A stretch of DNA of 15,045 nucleotides from an uncultured Acidaminococcus sp. Its GTDB lineage: Bacteria > Bacillota > Negativicutes > Acidaminococcales > Acidaminococcaceae. The DNA is taken from assembly GCA_900538365.1 (NCBI GenBank), contig UPXT01000053.1:1-15045 (forward strand), read 5' to 3'. This document shows positions 6,702 to 13,488 of the stretch, one piece after another; position 1 is the first letter of the stretch; the number at the start of each line of letters is the position of its first letter. Both the position numbers and the translations under genes were made by a program. The notes below the pieces were generated by a model, which saw nothing but the letters and a program-made list of their open reading frames with translations, had not been told where the DNA came from and did no database searches.

Positions 6702-7062
6702 GGCCGCCTTCAACAGGCCGCCCATCTTTTTAAACGTTCCTCTTTCCTAAATCCGACAAGGAGGATTGCCCGCTTTTCAGTCCTTGTCAGCGCAAGGAAA
6801 AAGGCAACTTTTTATTTACCTATACCCGTTCAAGGACAGTCCGTTCCCCTTGAAGATGACGGGAAGGAAAGCTGAAGGCATAGTCACCTTGCTGCCAGTG
6901 CCAAAGTGGCCCCTTATCCCGTTATCCTACTGGGCCTCACCGTTACTGCCCATCCAGCAAAAAATAGAAAATCCCTATCGTTCCTCCTCAAAAAGGCGGA
7001 CACCGGAGCGGACGTACCCGTTCTGGCGGCAGCACCGAAAAGCTCGTTGGTCCCCCCTAAAG
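6702..7062. other. Gene-free segment rich in inverted repeats
   Basis: Open frames here have no protein-like composition, recognisable motif or clear ribosome-binding site. Dyads include GACAAGGA (6755-6762) with TCCTTGTC (6781-6788). The latter can instead pair, as TCCTTG (6781-6786), with CAAGGA (6793-6798). AAAAAG-GCAA-CTTTTT lies at 6798-6813. CCCGT-TCAAGG (6825-6835) pairs with CCTTGA-(5-nt bulge)-ACGGG (6848-6863), and TGGGC (6931-6935) with GCCCA (6948-6952). A structured RNA or the remains of a decayed gene are both possible. I found no tmRNA, RNase P, SRP or known riboswitch signature. Confidence 0.4.
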
Positions 7063-7096
7063 AAAAGACTCCCCTACAGCAGCGAGGGAGTCTTTT
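7063..7096. terminator. Terminator after the HD gene (bidirectional)
   Basis: GACTCCC (7067-7073) pairs with GGGAGTC (7086-7092), and flanking AAAA (7063-7066) pairs with TTTT (7093-7096). Poly-T follows on plus (7093-7098) and TTTTCTTT follows on minus. It lies directly behind the HD gene stop at 7100-7102. Confidence 0.87.
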
Positions 7097-7099
7097 TTC

Positions 7100-7672
7100 T
7101 TACCGTGCATGGGGCAAGGTCGTTGCTGCCACTAGGCGCTTTGCGTATCCCACAAGGCCCCGGGCCCAGTCCGTCCGCAGATAGCACACATCAAGGGCGG
7201 TTGGGGAAATACGCCAGCGGTCCAAGGCATCGGCATCCTTGAAGATATCATAGAGCAGGATTGCTTTTCCGAGGCCTTTTTCCCGCAGGGCCGCCTTGCC
7301 CAGTTCATCATCCCGGTCATGGTAGGCCATGATAAGGTAGGTCCGTTCGTCAAAAGCGACTTCGCCGCGTTCAGTAAAGGCCTTGAAGTTTTCCGCAGCC
7401 CGCGCACCGTGCCCAACGTCACGCGTGTCGTCCTGCCGACACGAATCGTGGAATACAGAAGCCTTCACAAGGACGCTCCGTTCTTCTTCAGAAAGCTGTG
7501 CCAGGTCTGCAATCTTCAGGCAGTAGAGAAGCACCCGAGCACAGTGGTTCTTCGTATGCAAAAGGCTTACAAACTGACCAAAAGTGATGCGTTCTTCCAT
7601 GAAGTCATACCAGGTATGAAATGTCTCTTGGAGGGTTTTAGGTTCTTTTTTGAGGGCTTCATCCAAAAACAT
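7100..7672 (-). CDS. HD-domain phosphohydrolase
   Basis: A 190-residue soluble protein with the metal-binding pattern of the HD superfamily. His39 and His43 lie in LLHTKNHCARV, and His75-Asp76 in VFHDSCRQDD. His88 is in VGHGARAA, His118 in AYHDRDD, and Asp146 in IFKDADALDRWR. This spacing resembles small stand-alone HD proteins that hydrolyse phosphate esters or nucleotides, but no substrate can be assigned. ATG 7672 has AGGAG 8 nt upstream. An intrinsic terminator lies in the gap before it, its U tract almost touching the ribosome-binding site. Expression from an upstream promoter would therefore need read-through. A second terminator follows the gene. Confidence 0.87.
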   Translation of the reverse strand: MFLDEALKKEPKTLQETFHTWYDFMEERITFGQFVSLLHTKNHCARVLLYCLKIADLAQLSEEERSVLVKASVFHDSCRQDDTRDVGHGARAAENFKAFTERGEVAFDERTYLIMAYHDRDDELGKAALREKGLGKAILLYDIFKDADALDRWRISPTALDVCYLRTDWARGLVGYAKRLVAATTLPHAR

Positions 7673-7692
7673 GCTTTCGTCTCCTCCCTAAG

Positions 7693-7719
7693 AAAAAGGA
7701 CCATGGCATCCCATGATCC
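7693..7719 (-). terminator. Intrinsic terminator or attenuator before the HD gene
   Basis: On the minus strand GGATCATGG (7719-7711) pairs with CCATGGTCC (7706-7698) through 9 bp, including one G-T wobble, around a 4-nt loop. TTTTT (7697-7693) follows. The tract ends about 10 nt before the Shine-Dalgarno of the HD gene, leaving no room for a promoter in between. It could end the membrane-protein pair transcript or attenuate the HD gene. Confidence 0.75.
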
Positions 7720-7727
7720 CCTGCGTA

Positions 7728-8042
7728 TTATGATTTGTGGATCAGTTCATTCCGGACAACATGCTTGGGATCTGTAATCAAGAGATTGACAATCCATATG
7801 ACAAGGGCAAGGGCCACCACAGAAAGGCCCAGGAACGTATCATTCACGAGGGATTCAAAATCGGGTACGAAAAAGCTTGCTCCCAATTCCCGATATTCAA
7901 AGATGGCATCCACAAGCCACATGAGGGAAGCACCCCAAAAAAGCCAGCACAGGGTTCCCCATTTCATCTGATGCCGCGAGTCCGACCCATACCAGAGCGC
8001 CGTTGCCGCAACCGCTGCAAAAACGGTGATGAGAAGGGTCAT
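7728..8042 (-). CDS. Small membrane protein, three predicted helices
   Basis: A 104-residue protein I do not recognise. Hydrophobic segments lie near residues 1-18 (MTLLITVFAAVAATALWYG), 26-47 (WGTLCWLFWGASLMWLVDAIF) and 69-90 (LGLSVVALALVIWIVNLLI). Between helices 2 and 3 is a hydrophilic loop with several acidic residues, EYRELG and PDFESLVND. It ends with a short charged tail. The upstream gene stops 2 nt before its ATG, so the two are almost certainly co-translated and may act together. No catalytic motif is seen. Confidence 0.75.
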   Translation of the reverse strand: MTLLITVFAAVAATALWYGSDSRHQMKWGTLCWLFWGASLMWLVDAIFEYRELGASFFVPDFESLVNDTFLGLSVVALALVIWIVNLLITDPKHVVRNELIHKS

Positions 8043-8044
8043 GA

Positions 8045-8431
8045 TCAGGCCTCGCTTTCAGCGGACTTTGCTTCGCGGAGGGCCTTTTTCTCGAGAACGC
8101 GGCTGACGGCAACCATACCAATCCAGACGCCGGTCACCATGAGCGCCATACCGGCTCCAACGGTGCTCATCTCATGAAGCATGGAAGCCGTTTCTTCCGC
8201 AGATTCCATGGCTGTCAGGAAGGGAAAGAAAGGAACGACTTCGCCATGCCAAAGATGTTCAAAGGCAAGGAGCGCGCTGCCGCCCCAAAGCATTTTATTG
8301 AGCCAGCCCAATTTTTCCGTTACGAAAAGGGTCCGAACGCCGCTATCTTTTTCTGCTTTTTTATGACCCAAAAGCTTCGTTGCTGCCGTTACAGCAATCG
8401 CTTCTGCTGTAGGTACGATGAAACATGCCAT
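8045..8431 (-). CDS. Small membrane protein, partner of the downstream gene
   Basis: A 128-residue protein of unknown function. Hydrophobic stretches occur near residues 2-20 (ACFIVPTAEAIAVTAATKL), 47-62 (KMLWGGSALLAFEHLW) and 93-115 (TVGAGMALMVTGVWIGMVAV). Between the first two is a basic segment, and a charged tail ends the protein (EKKALREAKSAESEA). AFEHLWHGE and MLHEMS place two His next to acidic residues near the membrane, which could be ligands, though this is only suggestive. The start at 8431 has GGGAGG 8 nt upstream; an in-frame start at 8464 lacks one. It is the first gene of a two-gene unit. Confidence 0.75.
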   Translation of the reverse strand: MACFIVPTAEAIAVTAATKLLGHKKAEKDSGVRTLFVTEKLGWLNKMLWGGSALLAFEHLWHGEVVPFFPFLTAMESAEETASMLHEMSTVGAGMALMVTGVWIGMVAVSRVLEKKALREAKSAESEA

Positions 8432-8486
8432 AATGATGACCTCCCTTAACACTCGAAAAAGCAAAACAGACTTTTTTTATGCTTTC

Positions 8487-8514
8487 ATTTTACAAAATTT
8501 CAGGAAATTTGCAA
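8487..8514 (-). promoter_or_regulatory. Possible promoter of the small membrane protein pair
   Basis: On the minus strand TTGCAA (8514-8509, four of six) is followed after 16 nt by TAAAAT (8492-8487, five of six) in AT-rich DNA. The predicted leader is about 50 nt. No other better-placed promoter was seen upstream of 8431. Confidence 0.4.
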
Positions 8515-8598
8515 CATCAAAATACTGCTTATCCATCCCACTTTTTTTGAGTTTCCGCTTTCTGTTTTAAGGGAAAGACAAAGGAAAGACTGTGATAC

Positions 8599-8635
8599 AA
8601 AAAAGGACCTGGAAAGTAGGTCCTTCCAAGTCCTT
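8599..8635 (-). terminator. Strong terminator after the YhcH-family gene
   Basis: AGGACCT (8604-8610) and AGGTCCT (8618-8624) form a perfect 7-bp stem with a 7-nt loop, followed on the minus strand by at least five T (8603-8599). A larger alternative hairpin is possible: AAGGAC-GGAA (8603-8614) with TTCC-GTCCTT (8624-8635). It begins just past the YhcH-family stop and is the first clear terminator of the seven-gene leftward unit. Confidence 0.88.
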
Positions 8636-8641
8636 TCTCTC

Positions 8642-9118
8642 TTATTTCCCGTCAAAGCGCACCTTTACGACGGCTTTTTTCACATGGGACGGTTTCCCTT
8701 TTTGAGCCTCACAGTTGGGACGATGGACTTCCCAAGGAAAGAAGATGGCAAAATCCCCTTTTTGGAGGGTTACGACATTTTCCTGTTCCGTCTTGCCATA
8801 AAAAGAAACATCATTGGTCTTTCGCCGGTCCTCGGTCATGTCAGAAACGTGTTCCACATCCGTAAAGCCCAACGTTTCTGTGCCTTCTGCCATAAGCTGG
8901 ATGTCGATATAGCATTCGTGCTTTTCCGGACGGCGCTTTTCAAAAGGTTCCGTCTCATATTCATTGGTGCCCACAAAGATTTCCTCGCCGTCAATCTCAG
9001 TTTTTCCAAGGGGCAGCGTTTCAAGGTCCAGGTCCCGTACAGCAACAAGGGCCTTCTGGAGGCGTCCCGTCATAAAGGGAAGGATGCGGTCGATTTCTTT
9101 TTGCGTTCCTGTAATCAT
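8642..9118 (-). CDS. YhcH/YjgK/YiaL family protein (DUF386)
   Basis: A 158-residue cupin-like beta-barrel protein. Family features are EKHECYIDIQLMAEGTE around 64-80, the metal-site-like FFPWEVHRPNC near 127-137, and VKKAVVKV close to the C-terminus. Relatives are often encoded with sugar or sialic acid catabolism genes and are thought to bind sugars or open their rings, but the activity is poorly defined. No sugar pathway genes are present here. ATG 9118 has AAAGGAG 7 nt upstream. It lies 36 nt behind the amidohydrolase gene and is the last gene before the terminator. Confidence 0.9.
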   Translation of the reverse strand: MITGTQKEIDRILPFMTGRLQKALVAVRDLDLETLPLGKTEIDGEEIFVGTNEYETEPFEKRRPEKHECYIDIQLMAEGTETLGFTDVEHVSDMTEDRRKTNDVSFYGKTEQENVVTLQKGDFAIFFPWEVHRPNCEAQKGKPSHVKKAVVKVRFDGK

Positions 9119-9154
9119 GTCATTTCTCCTTTCAGTACCCTTCGGGTCACGACA

Positions 9155-10030
9155 TCATAAGAGGCCTTCGATTTTCTTGTAACAGCGCAAGGCATTGTTA
9201 TAAAAGACGTCTTCGTGACGCTCTGCCGGAATCACCGCCTTCATGACGTCCAAATAACTCTTGACGTTGATAAGGGGCCAATCGGTCCCATACATGACCT
9301 TATCATAGCGCTCGGCGTAATCAAGCCACATGCGCAGATAAGCAAAATAGGCCTGCTGCTTTTTGAGGTATTCTTCCCCACTGGCGCAGCCGACAAGGAG
9401 GCCTGAAATGTCGATATAGACGTTTTCATTCTTGGCCATGACTTCCACAGCATCAAGGATCCATGGGCTTCCCACGTGGGCAATGACAAAACGCACACGG
9501 GGGTGGGATGCCGCGACTTCATCAAGGGTGAGAGGATGGGCATATTTCAAAAGACCATGACCGCCAGCTGTCTCCCCCATGTGAAAGCAGACAGGCACAT
9601 CAAACTTTTCGGCAAGGGCGTAAAAAGGCTCATGACGGGGATCTTTGGCATAGACCCGATTGTAGCCTGTATAAACCTTGATCCCGACACATTGAGGCGT
9701 CTTAAGGAAGCGTTCCATTTCCTTAGCCGACGCTTCACAGTTTTCAAGGGTCAGTTCTTCACTCTGGATACCGGCACAGTAGCAGATTTCCTTTCCCTGG
9801 TTGTAATGAAGCCTATCAAAGGGACCTGCCAGATCCGGCACCTGGGGTACAACACCGCCAAACTGGGGCTCGCCGCCCGAGGCATTGCCCATGACAACAC
9901 TCATAACAATGCCATTTTCATGGCAGGCTGCAAGGTAATGGGCTGCCGTATTTTCATGTCCAGCATGTTGGGCAACCTCATCAAATCCGGGGAAGCGGGC
10001 AAAATGCATATGAGCATCAATGATTTTCAC
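9155..10030 (-). CDS. Amidohydrolase_2 family metal-dependent hydrolase
   Basis: A 291-residue TIM-barrel hydrolase of the amidohydrolase superfamily, substrate unknown. Metal-site motifs appear in order: DAHMHF at 5-10 (the HxH motif), CFHMGE, FVIAHVGSPW and MYGTDWPL, whose Asp closes the active site. Related enzymes include decarboxylases and lactonases acting on aromatic or cyclic acids. The start at GTG 10030 gives VKIIDAHMHF and lies 9 nt behind AGGAG. The ATG at 10039 has that sequence directly against it, which is too close. The gene overlaps the end of the lipase gene by 14 nt and is followed after 36 nt by the YhcH-family gene; the two might act on one metabolite. Confidence 0.88.
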   Translation of the reverse strand: MKIIDAHMHFARFPGFDEVAQHAGHENTAAHYLAACHENGIVMSVVMGNASGGEPQFGGVVPQVPDLAGPFDRLHYNQGKEICYCAGIQSEELTLENCEASAKEMERFLKTPQCVGIKVYTGYNRVYAKDPRHEPFYALAEKFDVPVCFHMGETAGGHGLLKYAHPLTLDEVAASHPRVRFVIAHVGSPWILDAVEVMAKNENVYIDISGLLVGCASGEEYLKKQQAYFAYLRMWLDYAERYDKVMYGTDWPLINVKSYLDVMKAVIPAERHEDVFYNNALRCYKKIEGLL

Positions 10031-11507
10031 TCGTATCATCTCCTGGGGTGAGATTCCAGAGCCTTTCTTCTGTCCTTACAAAAGGAAGGAGGTTCCTGAT
10101 GGCCGCTTTTTGGTCTTCCAGAAGAGAAAGCGTGGCCTGCGTCAGTCCTTGGTCAAAGCTAACACGGGTGCTGCCCATGGTCAGCGTGGAAAGACGAGGC
10201 CCTTCTAGGCTCCGTACGTGTTGGGAGAGTGTGACATAAAATGTCCGGCTCTGTCCAAGGCGTTTTTTGTCGAGGGTCACTATAACAAGGTAAGAGGCAC
10301 CGGCCTTTTGGGCGGCTTTCATAAGCGTGCCTTCCTCGATGCGAAAATTATCCTCTTTTTCGTGCTTTACGTCAAGGACCGTATAACGCGGCAGCATTGC
10401 CCGGTAATCGTCGAGAACAAAGCGCCCCAGATCAGGTGAAAAACGGTCATCAAAGGAATCTTCCGTCGTATAAAGTGCAAGCGCCACCATCGGCGTTTTT
10501 CCCCCATCCTGCGTCAAAGGAACCTTCCGAAGAAGGCCCTTTTTTACAGCTTCATCATAGGAGTCATAAAAATGCCGCAAGGCAAGGTCAAGATAAAAAG
10601 AAACGGGATGCTGATATCCAGAATAGTTTTTGGAAAGGTCAAATTTGACCACCTTTCCAAATTGGGTAAAGTCACCGCCGAAAAAAGTCTGGAGACTGCC
10701 CGGTACGGGATCAAGGCTTGTGACCACACGAGTCAGGTCAATCCGCTTCCCGTATCCATCGGCAAAAGCTTTATTGCCGACAGCCGGAGCGCCAAAAGTG
10801 ATGACCGGAACCTGGGCCTTGGGAATGCCTTTTTCCACTAGGCGTTCCGCAACAAGGCTTGCAACCGCGCCGCCTAGACTGTGACCAGTAAGGTAGAGCC
10901 TGCGGTCTGGATGCTGTTTGAGATAAGAGGCGGCCATCTCTTTCTTGCCATCGCCATCAAGGTCCATGGGGGTCCGAAGGACCATTGCGGCATAGCGTTC
11001 AAACCCTTTGTGGACGCTGGGAACAGTTTTCGGATCAGTTCCTTTATCTTTCTTGTCAAAGGGAACCAAGGAAGCACTGAAATTGGTCTTCCAATCCGTC
11101 TTGGTTTGGCTGCCCCGAAAAGCAAGGATAGTTGGATGCGTTCTGCCGTAGGCCTTTTTGCTTACAGCGACAGCAAAATGGACATCCGTATCATCCGAAG
11201 CGGTACGAAAAGGCGAAACATCCCAACCATAGTCAGATAAGAGGCTGTGTTCGCTGCTGCCTTCACCCATGCTGTACGTGCCGGCGCACATAAGGGCCGT
11301 TCCAGCAATCTTAAGGTTTTCCTTGACCGCCTTTTCATAGCGTACCTTTTCCTGTGCTGAAACAGCTGCGGCAGAAACGCTTTGGGATTCAGCGGGGCGC
11401 ACGGGGGAGGCAGCACCTGCTGAAAATGGAAGAAACAGGGATCCCATAAGGACCCCTGCTGTAAGTGCGCGTGTAAGCATTTTTTCAGTGAAGCGGATGC
11501 TGCGCAT
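10017..11507 (-). CDS. Secreted class 3 lipase-like esterase with extra C-terminal domain
   Basis: A 496-residue exported alpha/beta hydrolase. The signal peptide spans about residues 1-33 (basic MRSIRFTEK, hydrophobic core, AGAA). The catalytic triad is Ser210 in TGHSLGGA, Asp266 in TSLDPVPG and His300 in GYQHPVSF, as in class 3 lipases. FRGSQTKTDW near 130-139 fits the oxyanion region. Residues from about 335 to 490 form a second domain (MVALALYTTEDSFDD, then LVIVTLDKKR and a helical end) not part of a lipase. It vaguely recalls TolB-N-like modules in envelope proteins, which is a guess. A start at 11480 is an alternative but has no ribosome-binding site. The gene overlaps its upstream neighbour by 23 nt. 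Substrate unknown; lipid or ester in the cell envelope is plausible. Confidence 0.88.
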   Translation of the reverse strand: MRSIRFTEKMLTRALTAGVLMGSLFLPFSAGAASPVRPAESQSVSAAAVSAQEKVRYEKAVKENLKIAGTALMCAGTYSMGEGSSEHSLLSDYGWDVSPFRTASDDTDVHFAVAVSKKAYGRTHPTILAFRGSQTKTDWKTNFSASLVPFDKKDKGTDPKTVPSVHKGFERYAAMVLRTPMDLDGDGKKEMAASYLKQHPDRRLYLTGHSLGGAVASLVAERLVEKGIPKAQVPVITFGAPAVGNKAFADGYGKRIDLTRVVTSLDPVPGSLQTFFGGDFTQFGKVVKFDLSKNYSGYQHPVSFYLDLALRHFYDSYDEAVKKGLLRKVPLTQDGGKTPMVALALYTTEDSFDDRFSPDLGRFVLDDYRAMLPRYTVLDVKHEKEDNFRIEEGTLMKAAQKAGASYLVIVTLDKKRLGQSRTFYVTLSQHVRSLEGPRLSTLTMGSTRVSFDQGLTQATLSLLEDQKAAIRNLLPFVRTEERLWNLTPGDDTSENH

Positions 11508-12114
11508 TGATTTCCCTGATTTCTTCCGGCGTAAAGCGGGCCGTCACATTCCCATCAAGGAGGTCCCCCACCTCTCCGACTTGAAAATAAATGGTAATGC
11601 CGCCATTTTGGTTAAAGACAAAATCTTCCGGCACACGGGTAGGCATTTTCTTCGGCGTTATGCGAATATACCCATCGCGATAGAAGTTGGCATCCGCCTT
11701 CTTCACCAGGTCATCCACCGTCATCCGGCAGACCTTTGCCAGCGGGATGCGCTGCCCGGTCTTTAAATCGTAGTTGATGGCATGGACCGTTGTGGTATTG
11801 GTCTTCCCATCGTTGCGCAGATCATAGAGCACAACACTGGCAATATCTTTATCTTCGTAGGCCGTTTCAAACCAGGTCCGCCCGCTCAAAAATTTCCGAT
11901 ACATGTAATCGTAGCGGAAATCATCCATATAGACGCGGAGGTCACTGTTGATGGCCTTTGTCGCCGCCTTATTGTCTGCCTTGATATAGGGCCAGCTCAT
12001 ATCGATATTGGCAATGGCCGCTGATTTTGTCTCCACTTCCGCAGATACAGGGAGCGCCGCCGCGGAAAGAGAGGCACAAAGGACAAAACTCAAAGCCAGG
12101 ATTTTTTTATTCAT
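11485..12114 (-). CDS. Exported DUF3298/DUF4163-like protein
   Basis: A 209-residue protein with a signal peptide (MNKKILALSFVLCASLSAAA, cleavage probably after Ala25, PVSA|EVE). Cys13 lies within the hydrophobic core rather than at a lipobox, so it is probably not a lipoprotein. The mature part resembles the RsiV/PdaC C-terminal module. TGQRIPLAKV, DDLVKKA and VPEDFVFNQNGGITIYFQVGEV match the typical order of DUF3298. Such domains sit outside the membrane and may bind peptidoglycan fragments or lysozyme, but that is not shown here. ATG 12114 has AAAGGAG 9 nt upstream. It follows trmO after 25 nt and overlaps the lipase gene by 23 nt. Confidence 0.83.
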   Translation of the reverse strand: MNKKILALSFVLCASLSAAALPVSAEVETKSAAIANIDMSWPYIKADNKAATKAINSDLRVYMDDFRYDYMYRKFLSGRTWFETAYEDKDIASVVLYDLRNDGKTNTTTVHAINYDLKTGQRIPLAKVCRMTVDDLVKKADANFYRDGYIRITPKKMPTRVPEDFVFNQNGGITIYFQVGEVGDLLDGNVTARFTPEEIREINAQHPLH

Positions 12115-12139
12115 TGGAATCGGCTCCTTTCAAAATAAA

Positions 12140-12832
12140 TCAATCAGAAGAAAATCCTTTTTGAATATCTGTCACAAGGACCGTTCTTCCATCGATACGG
12201 AAGTGCACATTAAAACCCGAAAAACTCATTCCATAGATTCGCTGTGCATCATGCTGATAATGAGGGCGCGGATCTTGAGCAAGGACCTTTTTGAGGGCCT
12301 GCCGCTGGGTAGGCGTAAAAGGAGCAAGAAGAGCCTCATCGCACTCCACGCAAAGCTCGGCCTCAGGTCCCGCGGCAAAGCCGCTTCGCGCCTGAGGACG
12401 GGCATCGGCGTAAGGGATATAGGGCTTGATATCATAGATGGGCGTACCGCTCATCAGATCAGCTCCCCGTACAACGAGAATGATACCCTTGGCCCCGCCC
12501 TCCTTGATTTCTGCAAGTTCCACAAGGGAGAGTCCCAAAGGATTGGGCCGAAAAGGAGAGCGGGTAGCAAAAACGCCGAGCCGTTCATTGCCGCCAAGGC
12601 GAGGCGGACGCACCGTCGGGGACCAAGTACGGTTCTTTGAAAAGCCCCAAATCAGCCACAGATGGGAGAAGCCTTCCATACCGCGGAGCGCTTCCCGCAT
12701 CCGGTATGGTGGGGTAAAAACAAGGGTCCCCTCAATTTCCGGCACGAGTCCGCTCTGCCGCGGCAGGCCAAATTTATCCGTCAAAGGGCCTTCATAATAG
12801 GCAATGGGAGAAAGGGTCAGTTGGTCTTTCAT
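12140..12832 (-). CDS. trmO: tRNA (t6A37) N6-methyltransferase TrmO
   Basis: TrmO (TsaA/YaeB, UPF0066) uses S-adenosylmethionine to methylate t6A at position 37 of threonine tRNA, giving m6t6A. The 230-residue length fits the family. Key motifs are FATRSPFRPNPLGLSLVEL (about 87-105), the SAM-site signature, and YDIKPYIPYADA (near 133-144). LWLIWGF is a core strand. ATG 12832 is 3 nt after the SYLF gene stop; AAGGA inside that gene's end serves as ribosome-binding site, implying coupling. It is the only cytosolic tRNA-modification enzyme amid envelope genes, so its position looks like shared expression rather than a shared pathway. Confidence 0.95.
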   Translation of the reverse strand: MKDQLTLSPIAYYEGPLTDKFGLPRQSGLVPEIEGTLVFTPPYRMREALRGMEGFSHLWLIWGFSKNRTWSPTVRPPRLGGNERLGVFATRSPFRPNPLGLSLVELAEIKEGGAKGIILVVRGADLMSGTPIYDIKPYIPYADARPQARSGFAAGPEAELCVECDEALLAPFTPTQRQALKKVLAQDPRPHYQHDAQRIYGMSFSGFNVHFRIDGRTVLVTDIQKGFSSD

Positions 12833-12835
12833 GAC

Positions 12836-13444
12836 TTATTCCTTGACAGCCGGAATCTGCGTTTTATTTAGGTCGTTGTCAACATAAAAGCGTGTTCCTG
12901 TTGCCGTCAATTCCGCCGCGAGCCCCTTGGTCGTCATTTGGTACATCCACATTCCCGGGGCCACCTGGAAGGCTCCTTCAAGGCTGTCACCATGGACATC
13001 ATCCGTGGCAGCTGCCGCCGCCTGTCCGCCAAAGGTCCACCCTTTGGTGATAAAGCTGGTAAAAGCATCAATCGTATCAAAGACAAAGATCGTATTGGTC
13101 TGACGGACACCTAGACCAAGGCCCAGTTTTCCTTGGGCCATCTTCATGAAGACTTCCGTACCATTACTGTTATTGATGGCCCGGCCCCTTCCGTGACCGC
13201 CGCCAATGAAACCGGCCGTGTAACTAGTATCGACAAAGACAGCGTAGCCGTAGGCATGTTCAATGGCTCGTTTCGATTTCGGTTTCTTTTCGTAAAGAAG
13301 CTTTAGGGCCTCGTATGTTTTGGTACGAAGCTCCTGGCGCTGGGTCTCTTTTTTATCAGCTTTGGTCGGTGCAGCCGCAAGGGCGGGTACAGTCACAAGG
13401 AGAAGGGCAAGAACAAAGACAGCGAGCTTTTGCAGACGTTTCAT
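12836..13444 (-). CDS. Exported SYLF-domain (Ysc84-like) protein
   Basis: A 202-residue protein with a signal peptide (MKRLQKLAVFVLALLLVTVP, cleavage near ALA|AA at 23-25) and a SYLF domain over about 55-195. The family pattern is visible as AYGYAVFVDTSY...GFIGGGHGRG near 64-86, then GLGLGVRQTNTIFVFDT, and a final TGTRFYVDNDLN. SYLF domains of eukaryotes bind phosphoinositides; in bacteria the exported forms are uncharacterised, with lipid binding an inference. ATG 13444 has GGAGG 7 nt upstream. It follows the beta-helix gene by 44 nt and precedes trmO by 3 nt. Confidence 0.9.
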   Translation of the reverse strand: MKRLQKLAVFVLALLLVTVPALAAAPTKADKKETQRQELRTKTYEALKLLYEKKPKSKRAIEHAYGYAVFVDTSYTAGFIGGGHGRGRAINNSNGTEVFMKMAQGKLGLGLGVRQTNTIFVFDTIDAFTSFITKGWTFGGQAAAAATDDVHGDSLEGAFQVAPGMWMYQMTTKGLAAELTATGTRFYVDNDLNKTQIPAVKE

Positions 13445-13488
13445 GGATAGGCCTCCAATCTAGAACAGGAAGAAGCCGACAAGGCTCC

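Noticed and set aside
6702..7062. Known structural RNA (tmRNA, RNase P RNA, SRP RNA, cobalamin or T-box leader)
   Set aside because: None of the conserved core sequences of these RNAs could be found on either strand.
6766..7242. Plus-strand open frame of 158 codons
   Set aside because: It has a Pro/Arg/Lys-rich, non-protein-like composition, crosses the terminator at 7063-7096, and overlaps the opposite HD gene.
9119..9154. Hairpin ACCC-gaa-GGGT between amidohydrolase and YhcH genes
   Set aside because: Only 4 bp long with no T tail, so it is not treated as a terminator.
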